This document shows, piece by piece, positions 32,968-43,211 of a DNA stretch of 64,000 bases. The notes under the pieces are model-generated. The model was not told where the DNA came from and ran no database searches. It saw only the letters and a program-made list of their open reading frames with translations. The stretch spans positions 19,673 through 83,672 of the forward strand of contig NZ_JAAFYZ010000016.1 of NCBI RefSeq assembly GCF_018274385.1, given 5' to 3'. Numbering within the stretch: position 1 is the stretch's first letter; every line of letters starts with the position of its first letter. The position numbers and the translations under genes are program-made. Origin of the DNA: Catenulispora pinistramenti (GTDB lineage Bacteria; Actinomycetota; Actinomycetes; Streptomycetales; Catenulisporaceae).

Positions 32968-34355
32968 ACAAGCCATACCTCACCGGCCACTTCACGCCCG
33001 TCCCGGACGAGATCACCGCCGTCGACCTCTCGATCAGCGGAAAGCTGCCGCCCGAGCTCAGCGGCCTGTACGTACGCAACGGCCACAATCCCAAGCCCGG
33101 AATCACCCCGAGCCACTGGTTCAGGGGCTCCGGCATGCTGCACGGCGTCCGGCTCGCCGACGGCCGAGCGCAGTGGTACCGCAATCGCTGGGTCAAGACC
33201 CCGGCTCTGGACGGCGCCCCGCTCGTACGCCAGGACGGGTCGATCGACCTCACGGCGAGCGTCGCGGGAACACACATCATCGAGCACGGCGGTCGACTCC
33301 TGGCGCTGCAGGAAGCCAACCTGCCCTTCGCCGTGACGCCCGAACTCGAAACGCTCGGCCCGTTCGACTTTCACGGCAAGCTCACGACGGCGATGACAGC
33401 CCATCCCAAGCAGGACCCCGAAACCGGTCTGCTGCACTTCTTCAGCTACTCGCCGTTCGAACCACACCTAACGTATTTCGAGGCCTCTCCGGACGGGCAC
33501 ATCGTGCGCAGCGAACCCGTCCCCGGCGCCGGCCCCGGCCTGATGCATGACTTCGCCATCACCGCCGGCAAGGCCGTGTTCCTCGACCCGCCGGTAGTCT
33601 TCGATCCGGCTGAGACTTCGGGTATCCCGTACCGCTGGCACGACGACCGGCCCGCCCGGATCGGCGTGCTCGACCGGCTCGGCGACTCCGGCGTCACCTG
33701 GATCGAGGTCGACCAGAAGACGGTGCTGCACGTCGTCAACGCCTGCGACCTGCCCGATGGCAAGGTGCTGCTCGAGGGCACCGCCTACGACCAGGCGGCC
33801 TGGGAGACGTCCTGGAAGTGGTGGATCGGCGCGCCCGGCCACCCGAACGCGCCCACGTCCGGAGCCGTCGTCACCCGCTGGCTGTTGGACCCGGTGGCCG
33901 GCACCGCACTCGAAGAGCCAATCGACGACCTCGCCACAGACTTCCCGACAGTCGACGACCGCCTGACCGGCCGACGCTCCAGCATCAGCTACCACGTCGC
34001 CTTCCCCGGCGCCGGCCTGGACGAGTTCGCACTCGTCAAGCTGAACACGGCCACCGGCGAGCGCCGCCTATTCCACCCCGGCCGCGGCCGTTACGCCGGG
34101 GAGGCCGTCTTCGTGCCCGCGCTGGGCGGGACAGCGGAAGACGACGGCTACCTGCTGACCATCGTCAGCGACCTGGTGGCTGACGCATCGCGACTCCTGG
34201 TGCTCAACGCACAGGATCTGAGCACATCGGCCTCGATCCACCTGCCGCGCCGCGTGCCCGGCGGCATCCACGGCTCCTGGATTCCTTCTCCTCCGATGGC
34301 CGCAGGTTCGAATCCTGCCGGGGCACCTGATGAAGCCTTTGTTCAACCAGGCTGA
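32961..34355 (+). CDS. Carotenoid-cleavage (RPE65-family) oxygenase
   Basis: Non-haem iron oxygenase that cleaves carotenoids, stilbenes or related double bonds. The 464-residue protein shows LPPELSGLYVRNGHNPKPGI, WFRGSGMLHGVRL, the iron histidines in MTAHPKQDPETG, LMHDFAIT and VLHVVNACD, and the family terminus VPGGIHGSWIP. The final histidine of the set is the one in GGIHGSW. The last 22 residues (SPPMAAGSNPAGAP onward) are not family-like and are encoded by a tRNA-like sequence and IS debris, so the original C-terminus was replaced. It starts inside the MFS stub. Confidence 0.88.
   Translation: MLNKPYLTGHFTPVPDEITAVDLSISGKLPPELSGLYVRNGHNPKPGITPSHWFRGSGMLHGVRLADGRAQWYRNRWVKTPALDGAPLVRQDGSIDLTASVAGTHIIEHGGRLLALQEANLPFAVTPELETLGPFDFHGKLTTAMTAHPKQDPETGLLHFFSYSPFEPHLTYFEASPDGHIVRSEPVPGAGPGLMHDFAITAGKAVFLDPPVVFDPAETSGIPYRWHDDRPARIGVLDRLGDSGVTWIEVDQKTVLHVVNACDLPDGKVLLEGTAYDQAAWETSWKWWIGAPGHPNAPTSGAVVTRWLLDPVAGTALEEPIDDLATDFPTVDDRLTGRRSSISYHVAFPGAGLDEFALVKLNTATGERRLFHPGRGRYAGEAVFVPALGGTAEDDGYLLTIVSDLVADASRLLVLNAQDLSTSASIHLPRRVPGGIHGSWIPSPPMAAGSNPAGAPDEAFVQPG
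34302..34327 (+). other. tRNA-like 3' end, probable integration scar
   Basis: GCAGG-TTCGAAT-CCTGC forms a perfect five-pair T arm with the universal TTCGAAT loop, followed by CGGGGCACC like an acceptor 3' strand. No D or anticodon arm precedes it, so it is a fragment only. Such ends are typical attachment sites left by integrases. It lies in frame at the end of the oxygenase gene. Chance similarity cannot be excluded. Confidence 0.45.
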
Positions 34356-34470
34356 CCTGGGCAAGCTGAAACGCCTGGGCCACCGGGTCGCCGCAGCCGC
34401 CATCCGCAAGATTCTGCGGAGCAGACACATCTCACCCTCCGCCGAGAGTGCCGTCGGCTTCGGCACTCCG
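34330..34470 (+). pseudogene. Fragment of an rve-type transposase gene
   Basis: Encodes [20 protein letters not shown] and LRSRHI, closely matching [20 protein letters not shown] of the element at 59339-60526. Only this HTH-like segment survives; both flanks are unrelated. It directly follows the tRNA-like scar. Confidence 0.65.
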
Positions 34471-34584
34471 TCACGTTCTAAGTACTCTGATTCTCAAGCC
34501 GGGATCGTTTCTGTGTACGCCGGCGTCCGTTAAAGTGCGACCCGCATCGGTCGGTACGGGGGCGAGCACGCAGGGGGGTCGGGG

Positions 34585-36600
<2,016 letters not shown>

Positions 36601-36730
36601 TATTCCGGGGATGCACTGAACCGCACGCAGCAGGGGAACCGAAGGGGCCTGGCGGGACGTCGATCAGCGCGGTAGCCGATCGACGTCTCACCGAAGCGCC
36701 CAGCCGTGGATGGGCGCCGGCCCGCACGGA

Positions 36731-36976
36731 TCAGTAGTAGACGTAACCTCCGTAGGTCTGCCACGGGCTCCACGGGCCGTCGATTTCGCACTTGACCCGA
36801 TCCGCGGGCCAGTTGCCGAAGTAGGTGAGGAGATACGTCTGGCAACCCGCCCAGGTGCTGGAAGTGTCGACCCGCCGCCATTCGGCCGCATGCGCGGCCG
36901 GCGCGGCGAGCATCAACGTACCGACTGCCGCCATGGCGCAGGTGCTGATCTTGAGTTTCCGCTTCATTGCCTTCAT
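36731..36976 (-). CDS. Small secreted protein of unknown function
   Basis: An 81-residue exported peptide: KRKLKISTCAMAAVGTLMLA signal sequence with AHAAE cleavage site, then a 50-residue mature part rich in Trp and Tyr (DTSSTWAGCQTYLLTYFGNW, WSPWQTYGGYVYY) with two cysteines. Start ATG 36976 is preceded by AGAGGAAC. Size, signal and cysteine pair resemble other short exported peptides of actinomycetes, but no family was recognised. Confidence 0.65.
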   Translation of the reverse strand: MKAMKRKLKISTCAMAAVGTLMLAAPAAHAAEWRRVDTSSTWAGCQTYLLTYFGNWPADRVKCEIDGPWSPWQTYGGYVYY

Positions 36977-37195
36977 CGGATGTTCCTCTGCGGTATCAGG
37001 GTCGTCCTGGACGGACGACGTGGTTGTCCCGGGTCACATGGATCTTCGGCGACCCGGCCCGGGATAATTTTTGCAGCTTTCGCATCGCACTTAGCACATA
37101 TCCAAACCTTCGATGATTGCACTATTTACAGCTGAAATCTTATTCATGATAGAAAGCTGCGACGGGAGTACCACTTCGAACAGACGGAGAAAGTC

Positions 37196-37720
37196 ATGAA
37201 ATACGTGGGACGCAAGTCCGCCGCCTTGGCCGCGGCTGCCCTGGCCTCGCTCGGACTGGCCGGACCGGCCGTCGCCGCCCCGGCGGCCGATGCTGTGACG
37301 CCCCCGAGCACCGGCCAGGATCAGCTGCAACCGGTCCGTCTCGTGGCGACACAAGCGACCTTGAACCTCACCGCGTTGGACCTCGAAGACCTCAGCGCCC
37401 AGGCGATGGATCCCGTGACGGGGCAACCGATCCGCGGCATGCTCGTGCAGTTCACCACCGCCGACGGCCGCTTCCTGGGCCAGGCGTACACCGGATACGA
37501 CGGCATCGCGGACATCGACGCGCCCGAGAACGTCGGCCCGGGAACCGTGCAGGAGCTTCTCTCCGGCTACTATGCGGTGCTCGTCGGCGACGGAGTCCAC
37601 GCGCCGACCAGCACGCACGGCGCGATCACCCTCGGCACCGACCAGCAGCAAAACGTCTACACCCAAATCAGCGACCGCAGGCTCAAGCACGATCTGGTGC
37701 CGGTCGACTGGAGCCGTTAG
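37196..37720 (+). CDS. Secreted protein with Ig-like domain and start of an S74 chaperone domain
   Basis: A 174-residue exported protein: signal peptide (GRKSAALAAAALASLGLAGP), then a beta domain PVTGQPIRGMLVQFTTADGR resembling bacterial Ig-like or prealbumin-like folds, and at the end SDRRLKHDLVPVDWSR, the entry motif of the intramolecular chaperone (peptidase S74) domain. The chain stops there at TAG 37718-37720, while the remaining S74 sequence continues in the same frame in the next open frame. Nothing but this amber codon and one sense codon separate the two. Confidence 0.75.
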   Translation: MKYVGRKSAALAAAALASLGLAGPAVAAPAADAVTPPSTGQDQLQPVRLVATQATLNLTALDLEDLSAQAMDPVTGQPIRGMLVQFTTADGRFLGQAYTGYDGIADIDAPENVGPGTVQELLSGYYAVLVGDGVHAPTSTHGAITLGTDQQQNVYTQISDRRLKHDLVPVDWSR

Positions 37721-37723
37721 GCC

Positions 37724-38083
37724 ATGCGCATCCTGAGCTGGAGACATCGACCAGCACGCCCGACAGGAACGCGCCCGCCGCTACTCGCGACGGAGGGTAC
37801 GGCACCGGCGGGCGCGGTCAACGGCCACGCCGTCCTGAAGGCGGTCGCCGCCTTGCCAGTCAGCACATGGCGCTATCGGTGGGAACCGCAGGACGTGCGC
37901 CACCTGGGACCGATGGCCCAGGACTGGCATGCAGCCTTCCCCTTCAACTCCGACGACACGGTGATCGACCAGGTCGACGCCCACGGCGTCGCCCTGGTGT
38001 GCATCCAGGCGCTCAACCGACGGATCGAAGAGCTCGACGCCGAGGTCCGGCAGCTGCGGGAAAGCACGCGCATCAACGCCTGA
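37724..38083 (+). CDS. Remainder of S74 intramolecular-chaperone domain, in frame after an amber stop
   Basis: A 119-residue frame starting at ATG 37724 contains LKAVAALPVSTWRYRWEPQD, RHLGPMAQDWHAAFPF, DQVDAHGVALVCIQALN and a final helix RRIEELDAEVRQLRE, the body of the S74/endosialidase chaperone domain. It is in the same frame as the upstream gene, whose SDRRLK motif normally begins this domain. The domain usually folds and releases tail-fibre-like proteins. Separate translation of the fragment or read-through of TAG are both possible; a sequencing error is also possible. Confidence 0.75.
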   Translation: MRILSWRHRPARPTGTRPPLLATEGTAPAGAVNGHAVLKAVAALPVSTWRYRWEPQDVRHLGPMAQDWHAAFPFNSDDTVIDQVDAHGVALVCIQALNRRIEELDAEVRQLRESTRINA

Positions 38084-38186
38084 TCACGGTTGACGGTAAC
38101 CGGATCGCGTGACAGCCGGTGGAACGGTGCGCGGCGTTGGGGCATGGACCAACCGCCGGATGGCCGTGGGGCTTTGGAGGAGATAC

Positions 38187-38220
38187 GGCTGAAGGGCGCC
38201 GACGCAGGCGCCCTTCAGCC
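38187..38220 (+). terminator. Strong hairpin terminator
   Basis: A perfect 14-base stem, GGCTGAAGGGCGCC with loop GACGCA and its complement, about 100 bases after the S74 gene. It lacks a T run, as is usual for actinobacterial terminators. Confidence 0.75.
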
Positions 38221-38330
38221 GTGCGCCCGCGCCGGCTTCTTGAGAGCACTGCCCCCAACTCCGGCACGCCCACCAACTGGTCCGCCATGTTGCCCGATCG
38301 GGATCCGGACGTGCTGGCGATGGCGGCGCG

Positions 38331-38408
38331 GCCAGCGCGGCCGGTACGGCCAGCGCGGCCAGCGCGGCCAGCGCGGCCAGCGCGGCCAGCGCGGCCAGCG
38401 CGGCCAGC
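38331..38408 (+). repeat. Tandem 9-base repeat GCCAGCGCG
   Basis: About eight consecutive units with one variant near 38342-38350. It lies just past the end of the TetR gene and outside any supported coding region; it could vary in length between strains. Confidence 0.85.
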
Positions 38409-38446
38409 CGAATTAGATGACAGCCGGGTCATCCAGAGCCAGGTGG

Positions 38447-39055
38447 TTATGCCTGGGTCTGGGCGGTGCCGACCCCGAGCGTGAGTGCTCTGCTGAAGGC
38501 GGCTTGGATCTCGTCGGCCAGGGTGCGGGGGTCGTTGCCGAGACATTTGGCGGTCTGGAAGCAGGCGATGGCGATTTGCCCCGCGAAACGGGCGGTGGCT
38601 TCGTCGGACCCGCGGTGGATGAGGAGTTCACTCATCTTGTCGGCGATCTGCTGCGTCTTCACCGCGTCGCGGGCGCGCAGTTCCGGGTGCTGCTCGATGA
38701 GCCGGAAGTGGCGGGTGTAGGCGTCGGGGTCGGCCGTCGCCTGGGCACAGAGGGCGAGCAGGACGGGGCGGAGCTGTTCGAGGGCCTCGGTTGCGCTGCG
38801 CGGGGCGGGGGCGCCGTCGGCCTGGCTGGCCGCGGCGATCGTGTCGAGCAGTTCCTGCTCATTGGCGAAGACGACCTCCTGCTTGTCGCCGAAGTGGCGG
38901 AAGAAGGTGGTGCGCCCGACTTCGGCGCGCTCGGCGATGTCGCCGACCGAGACGCCGTCGAAGCCCCGCTCGAGGAACAGCTCTCGGGCGGCCTCGATGA
39001 TGCGCTGCCGGGCCTGGCGTTGCTTGCGCTCCACGAGCGGGAGGGGCGGAGTCAT
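38447..39055 (-). CDS. TetR-family transcriptional regulator
   Basis: A 202-residue repressor: HTH at 20-65 (RQRIIEAARELFLERGFDGV, GDIAERAEVGRTTFFRHFGD) and a helical ligand domain (ALEQLRPVLLALCAQATADP). ATG 39055 puts the HTH at the expected place; ATG 39067 is upstream. It is divergent from the SnoaL-like and metallo-hydrolase genes, with two palindromes between, and so probably represses them and itself. The ligand is unknown. Confidence 0.9.
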   Translation of the reverse strand: MTPPLPLVERKQRQARQRIIEAARELFLERGFDGVSVGDIAERAEVGRTTFFRHFGDKQEVVFANEQELLDTIAAASQADGAPAPRSATEALEQLRPVLLALCAQATADPDAYTRHFRLIEQHPELRARDAVKTQQIADKMSELLIHRGSDEATARFAGQIAIACFQTAKCLGNDPRTLADEIQAAFSRALTLGVGTAQTQA

Positions 39056-39084
39056 GGCCGTAAGCATACCAACTGCGGTTCACA

Positions 39085-39123
39085 GTACCAAACGGTACGG
39101 GGTATGCTACGGTACTCAGTACC
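39085..39123. promoter_or_regulatory. Two palindromic operators for the TetR protein
   Basis: GTACCAAACGGTAC at 39085-39098 and GGTACTCAGTACC at 39111-39123 share the arm GGTAC. They lie between the TetR start (39055) and the SnoaL-like start (39142), in a locally AT-richer stretch. Binding by the adjacent TetR protein is inferred. Confidence 0.65.
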
Positions 39124-39141
39124 AAATCGAACGGAGACGCA

Positions 39142-39582
39142 ATGACACACGAGCTGAACGCGGAAGACCGCCAGGCGATCAGCGAGGTCTTGTCTTTGCC
39201 CGGGCACCTCTTCGACCAAGGCCACCTGGGCCGGCTCGGGGAGATCTTCACCCCCGACGCCGTCTACGACATGAGCGCCCTGGGAGTGGGAGTAGGAACC
39301 CTTGAAGGGATCGAAGCGATCAGGAGCGCGGCCCTGCGCCTTGGCCCGGGCAACCCCCTCGCTCATCACGTGACGAACATCGTCATCAGCGGCGAGAGCG
39401 ACGGCACGGCGACCGCGCTGTCCAAGGGCCTCGTACTCAGGGCGGACAGGACGCTCGCCAGCGTGAATCACCTTGACACACTGCAGCGTCACGACGACGG
39501 CTGGCGTATCAGCCGCCGGGTCATCTCCCCTCAGGACACTCCCTTGGGCGGAGCCCACCTCGCTGACGCGGCCCACCGATGA
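39142..39582 (+). CDS. SnoaL-like (NTF2-fold) protein
   Basis: A 146-residue cone-shaped alpha+beta barrel protein. The pattern EDRQAISEVLSLPGHLFDQG, LGEIFTPDAVYDMSAL, AHHVTNIVIS and DGWRISRRVI is that of the SnoaL_4 group, which includes ketosteroid-isomerase-like enzymes and binding proteins. The conserved Tyr and Asp near residues 42-44 could be catalytic. It is the first gene rightward of the TetR promoter region and is followed 46 bases later by the metallo-hydrolase. Substrate unknown. Confidence 0.85.
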   Translation: MTHELNAEDRQAISEVLSLPGHLFDQGHLGRLGEIFTPDAVYDMSALGVGVGTLEGIEAIRSAALRLGPGNPLAHHVTNIVISGESDGTATALSKGLVLRADRTLASVNHLDTLQRHDDGWRISRRVISPQDTPLGGAHLADAAHR

Positions 39583-39628
39583 GCCCGCCCCTTCCGATGG
39601 GCACTATCTGCGAAGTGAGGGAACAGTC

Positions 39629-40384
39629 ATGACCGAGTCGCTCGTCATCACCCGGGTGACCCACAGCTGCCACCTGATCCAGATCGGCGGCCAGACCGTG
39701 CTGACCGACCCCTGGTTCTCCCAGCGCGCGATGTACCACCCGGGCGAGCCGATCGCCTTCCAGCCGGAAGCGCTGCCGCACCTGGACGCCGTCGTGATCA
39801 GCCACGAGCACTACGACCACTGCGACCTCGACTCCTTCCGCCGCTACCCCGACAAAGACGTGCCCCTCCTGGTCGCCGGGCCAGTCGTCGGCAAAGCCCG
39901 CAAGGCCGGCTTCACCAACGTCCGCGCACTCGAACCGTGGCAGTCCGCCCGAGTCGGCGACCTGACCATCGCCGCCGCCCCCGGCAAGCACGGCGTCTAC
40001 GAAGTCACCTACGTCATCAGCGGCGGCGACCGCAGCGTCTACTTCGCCGGCGACACACTGCTCATCCCAGAACTGCACACCCTGACCGACCGCTACGGCC
40101 CGCTGGACGTGGCCCTGCTTCCCGTCAACGGCCTGACCATCCGGATGGCGCGCAACAAACAGGTCGTCATGAACGCCGAAGAGGCCGCCGAACTCACCGC
40201 CACCCTGCGCCCGAAGCTCGCCATCCCGCAGCACTACGCCTTCACCGGCGGCAAGGTCGGCGACATGCTCTTCCTCAAGAGCGACAAGAACCCCGGCCTG
40301 TTCGTCGAGGCGGTCAATCGCCTCGTCCCCGACGTCCCGGTCAAGGTCATCGACCCCGGACAACCACTGACCGTCGCCCCCTGA
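39629..40384 (+). CDS. Metallo-beta-lactamase-fold hydrolase (UlaG/NAPE-PLD-like)
   Basis: A 251-residue zinc hydrolase. The motif SHEHYDHCD supplies HxHxDH, upstream TVLTDPWFSQ is the typical first-strand aspartate region, FAGDT carries the bridging Asp and IPQHYAF the last histidine. Short-range relatives hydrolyse phosphodiesters or lactones. ATG 39629 follows AGTGAGGGA; the open frame extends upstream only as a shadow. It is co-directional with the SnoaL-like gene and presumably under the same TetR control. Confidence 0.88.
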   Translation: MTESLVITRVTHSCHLIQIGGQTVLTDPWFSQRAMYHPGEPIAFQPEALPHLDAVVISHEHYDHCDLDSFRRYPDKDVPLLVAGPVVGKARKAGFTNVRALEPWQSARVGDLTIAAAPGKHGVYEVTYVISGGDRSVYFAGDTLLIPELHTLTDRYGPLDVALLPVNGLTIRMARNKQVVMNAEEAAELTATLRPKLAIPQHYAFTGGKVGDMLFLKSDKNPGLFVEAVNRLVPDVPVKVIDPGQPLTVAP

Positions 40385-40550
40385 GCCCAGGCAGCCGCCT
40401 GGAGCCCCCAAGCGGCGACTCCGCGTGCACCCCGGGCGGACCGATCGTGCCGACCAGCCCGGTGCCCCGACCAACTGCGCCGGCAGCCCCTTGCCGGTAC
40501 CCGGCTGCATCGGCTGACAGTCCACTGCGCTCAAAAAGTGCCTCGTTCGT

Positions 40551-40583
40551 CAGGCCGCGCCCCCGATCCGGGGACGCGGCCTG
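40551..40583. terminator. Bidirectional hairpin between convergent genes
   Basis: CAGGCCGCG and CGCGGCCTG enclose an inner CCCC/GGGG pairing, giving a stem of about 13 pairs. It lies between the convergent metallo-hydrolase and beta-helix protein genes and can serve both strands. Confidence 0.7.
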
Positions 40584-40641
40584 ACGGGCTGTAGACGTTA
40601 CGGTGGTGTCGGTGTTCCGGCAGGAACACCAGTCTTTCCCG

Positions 40642-41496
40642 TCAGCCCGTGCAGTTGGGCACGGCCGGGACGCTGCTCACACAGTTGTTGATGGTGTTCG
40701 CGGTGATCGGCGTGTTGGTGGTGGTCATGGTGCCGCTCTCGCGGTAGACGCCACCGGCGTTCACCATCGAGGCGTTGACGGTCACGGCGGTCTGGGTGAG
40801 GGTGGTCGCGGTGGAGTCGACCGCGGCGATGCCGCCGCCCTCGAGCGTGGCGCTGTTGTGGTCGATGAACAACGGGCTGCCGGTGACGCCGGTAGTCGTC
40901 AACGTGCCTCGCAGTCCGTTGTAGATGCCGCCGCCTTGGAGCCCCGCGGTGTTGTCGGCCACCGGGCTCCTGGTGAATGTCGCGGCCGGAGCGGTGCCCG
41001 AGGCGGTGTCGGCGTTGGCCAGACCTCCGCCGGCGCCGGTGGCGGCGTTGTCGGTCAGGCTGCTGTTGGTGAGGGTGACGGCGCCGTAGTTCAGGATGCC
41101 GCCGCCGTCGCCGATGGCGCTGCCGTTGGTGATCGCGACACCGGTGGTGAGGGTGAGGCTGCCCGTCGTGGCGACTTCGGCGATGCGGAAGGGCAGCGCC
41201 GTCGGCCCACGGGTGATGGTCGCCGGGCCGATCATCTCGATGGGGGTGGTGATGACCGGCAGCCCGTCGGTGAGACCGCCGTGCGCGGACGTCAGCACGT
41301 AAGTGCAGCCCGATGCCAGGACGAGGGTGTCGGCGGCGGAGGTGGAGTTGGCGAGGTTGACGGCGTTGACCAGCGCGGTCTGGCTGCACGCCACCGGAAT
41401 GGTGATGGCCTGCGCGGCGGGGGCGACGACGACCAGGCTCCCCGCTGCCAGGGCGGCCCCGATCAGGGCCCGGATCATGGTACGACTGCGTCGCAT
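40642..41496 (-). CDS. Secreted beta-helix repeat protein (Pmp-like)
   Basis: A 284-residue exported protein: signal peptide MIRALIGAALAAGSLVVVAP with AQA cleavage, then right-handed beta-helix rungs containing GDGGGILNYGAVTLTNSSLT, GAGGGLANADTASG, GGGIYNGLRGTLTTTGV and EGGGIAAVDS, the GGGI rung pattern of choice-of-anchor/polymorphic membrane repeats. The mature N-terminus has a single cysteine pair candidate (CSQTAL, SGCTYVL). No anchor is visible, so it is probably released or cell-wall associated. Ligand unknown. Confidence 0.8.
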   Translation of the reverse strand: MRRSRTMIRALIGAALAAGSLVVVAPAAQAITIPVACSQTALVNAVNLANSTSAADTLVLASGCTYVLTSAHGGLTDGLPVITTPIEMIGPATITRGPTALPFRIAEVATTGSLTLTTGVAITNGSAIGDGGGILNYGAVTLTNSSLTDNAATGAGGGLANADTASGTAPAATFTRSPVADNTAGLQGGGIYNGLRGTLTTTGVTGSPLFIDHNSATLEGGGIAAVDSTATTLTQTAVTVNASMVNAGGVYRESGTMTTTNTPITANTINNCVSSVPAVPNCTG

Positions 41497-41713
41497 GGTG
41501 ACTTCCTCTCATGGCGACACAATGCGGAAAGACCCCGGTCCGTGGCTCGCATCCGCATTCGTCGCGGGTGCGCCACGTCACCGAGGTCTCGGGTAACACC
41601 ACCGAACCTAGTGCCTTACAACATCGATTGATACGCCAGAACGAGTGGATCAACGACCAGCGCGACGCGGACCGGCCCGAGAGCACGGAGGGACCATCGG
41701 GTTCTCCGTGGTT

Positions 41714-42082
41714 TCAGCCGGCGCCCGAAGCAGCACGGTGTGCCCGATTGGCGGCGATCAGCTCGTTGAGGGACTCCAAGGCCCGCGTCAGGCCGGATAT
41801 GTGCGTGACGAGCTTGTCGCGTTCTTCGAGCAAACGGTCGAAAGCGGCGTTGGAGTTTGCGGCACTCGGCGCCTCCAAACAGGGAAGCAGACCGATGATC
41901 GTCTGGCTGGACAAGCCCGCCGAGTAGAGCCGCTGCAAGTACGCGACCCGGTCGACTTCCTCCTCGGTGTAGTGGCGATGGCCGCCCGCGCTGCGGCTGC
42001 TGGCCAGCAGCCCCTGTTCCTCGTAGTAACGCAGTGAACGGATACTCACCCCGCTCCGGCGCGCCAACTCCCCGATCCGCAT
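41714..42082 (-). CDS. MerR-family transcriptional regulator
   Basis: A 122-residue dimeric regulator that twists its promoter. It begins MRIGELARRSGVSIRSLRYY, the canonical MerR helix-turn-helix, then EEQGLLASSRSAGGHRHYTE for the wing and a dimerisation helix RLLEERDKLVTHISGLTRAL. ATG 42082 is chosen because it directly opens the HTH; the frame extends to 42130. It lacks cysteine metal ligands at the C-terminus, so a small organic inducer is more likely. It is divergent from the enoyl-CoA hydratase gene. Confidence 0.9.
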   Translation of the reverse strand: MRIGELARRSGVSIRSLRYYEEQGLLASSRSAGGHRHYTEEEVDRVAYLQRLYSAGLSSQTIIGLLPCLEAPSAANSNAAFDRLLEERDKLVTHISGLTRALESLNELIAANRAHRAASGAG

Positions 42083-42123
42083 CCCGTCCTCCGTGTGTTC
42101 GTGGTCACAGCCAGCGGACTTGA

Positions 42124-42143
42124 ATCTCACATGGATGTCAGAT
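42124..42143. promoter_or_regulatory. MerR-type palindromic operator
   Basis: ATCTCACATGGATGTCAGAT has perfect outer and inner arms (ATCT-ACAT...ATGT-AGAT). TTGAAT just upstream and TATAGC at its right edge are spaced about 18 bases, the long spacing typical of MerR-activated promoters. The site drives the hydratase gene at 42158; function inferred from symmetry and context. Confidence 0.65.
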
Positions 42144-42157
42144 TATAGCGTGCCCAT

Positions 42158-42997
42158 ATGACCTACGCAGACCTGCCCACCCTCAGAGTGGACCTCCAGC
42201 ACGGCGTCGCGACCGTCGCGATCGACAATCCCCCGCTGAACATCCTCGATGCAAAGCTCATCCCGGACCTGCGGCGGTTCGCCGCACAGGTGCGCGACGA
42301 CGACACGGTTCAGGTGATCGTGTTCGAGAGCGCCGACCCGGAATTCTTCATCGCACACGGCGACATGCACTTTCTCACCGACCCGACACTGCTGGCCCCC
42401 GACGACACCCTGCCGCCCGGGACCAGCAACGCGATCCAGGCCCTGAACGAGGAGATCCGGGCACTGCCACAGGTCACCATCGGCAAGATCGCGGGCTTCG
42501 CGCGCGGCGGCGGCAACGAGTTCGCCATGGCACTCGACATGCGCTTCGCGGCGATCGGCAAGTCCGGGCAGGCGCAGCCGGAGACGCTGATGGGCATCTA
42601 CCCGGGCGGCGGCGGCACGCAGTACATGACCTCCCTCGTCGGCCGCGCCCGCTCGCTAGAACTGATCCTCGGCGCCGGACTGGCCGACGCGGAGCTCGCC
42701 GAGCGCTACGGGCTCGTCAACCGCGCCCTGCCGGCGGACGAGCTCGACGGGTTCGTCGCGGCGCTGGCGCGGCGCATTGCCGGCCTGGGCCGGACCGTCA
42801 TCGGCATCGTCAAGACAGCGGTCGACGCGGCCGACTCCACCAAGACGGACCTGATCACGGAGAGCAGCCTGGCCAGCAGGCTCTCCTTCCCGGAGGTCAT
42901 GGCGCTCGCTCACAAATTGCTGGCCGCCGGCGTGCAGACGAGGGAAGGCGAGTTGCGGCTCGAGGAACTCGTCACAGAGGTTCTGATTGCTCCCTGA
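42158..42997 (+). CDS. Enoyl-CoA hydratase/isomerase-family protein
   Basis: A 279-residue crotonase-fold protein. It has DNPPLNILDAKLIPDLRRFA at the N-terminus, the oxyanion region KIAGFARGGGNEFAMALDMR and QPETLMGIYPGGGGTQYMTS containing the usual glutamate position. The C-terminal helices form the trimer interface. The glycine loop ARGGGNEF carries the second-glutamate place seen in hydratases, so catalysis is plausible, but crotonase proteins vary widely in reaction. It is controlled by the divergent MerR. The adjacent substrate-binding and hydrolase genes suggest aromatic or fatty acid degradation. Confidence 0.88.
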   Translation: MTYADLPTLRVDLQHGVATVAIDNPPLNILDAKLIPDLRRFAAQVRDDDTVQVIVFESADPEFFIAHGDMHFLTDPTLLAPDDTLPPGTSNAIQALNEEIRALPQVTIGKIAGFARGGGNEFAMALDMRFAAIGKSGQAQPETLMGIYPGGGGTQYMTSLVGRARSLELILGAGLADAELAERYGLVNRALPADELDGFVAALARRIAGLGRTVIGIVKTAVDAADSTKTDLITESSLASRLSFPEVMALAHKLLAAGVQTREGELRLEELVTEVLIAP

Positions 42998-43211
42998 GCT
43001 CGCGGCACCGCCTGGTCTTGGCGCCGAACCCCACGCCACATCGGGGTAGGCCCAGGATCCACGCCGAGATAGAGATCGCAGCAACGCCGCGAGGACGGCC
43101 CGGTCCTCTCGGGCGAACCCGCCCGGGACGGACCGAGTTGCCGCTGCAAGCAGCACGCCATCGTCGTGGCCGAGGATGGCGTCGAGAGAGATCGGCCGCT
43201 GTCCGTTCGGC
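42998..43211. other. Intergenic stretch without a supported gene
   Basis: About 210 bases between two convergent genes. A minus-strand frame reads DGVLLAAATRSVPGGFARED and on, but it has no start context and no recognisable family. Nothing else was seen. Confidence 0.4.

Noticed and set aside
34302..34327. A complete tRNA gene
   Set aside because: Only the T arm and a possible acceptor 3' strand are present; the upstream 60 bases are oxygenase coding sequence with no D or anticodon arm.
43000..43160. Minus-strand frame DGVLLAAATRSVPGG as a small gene
   Set aside because: No start, no ribosome-binding site and no family; it could be a fragment but nothing supports it.
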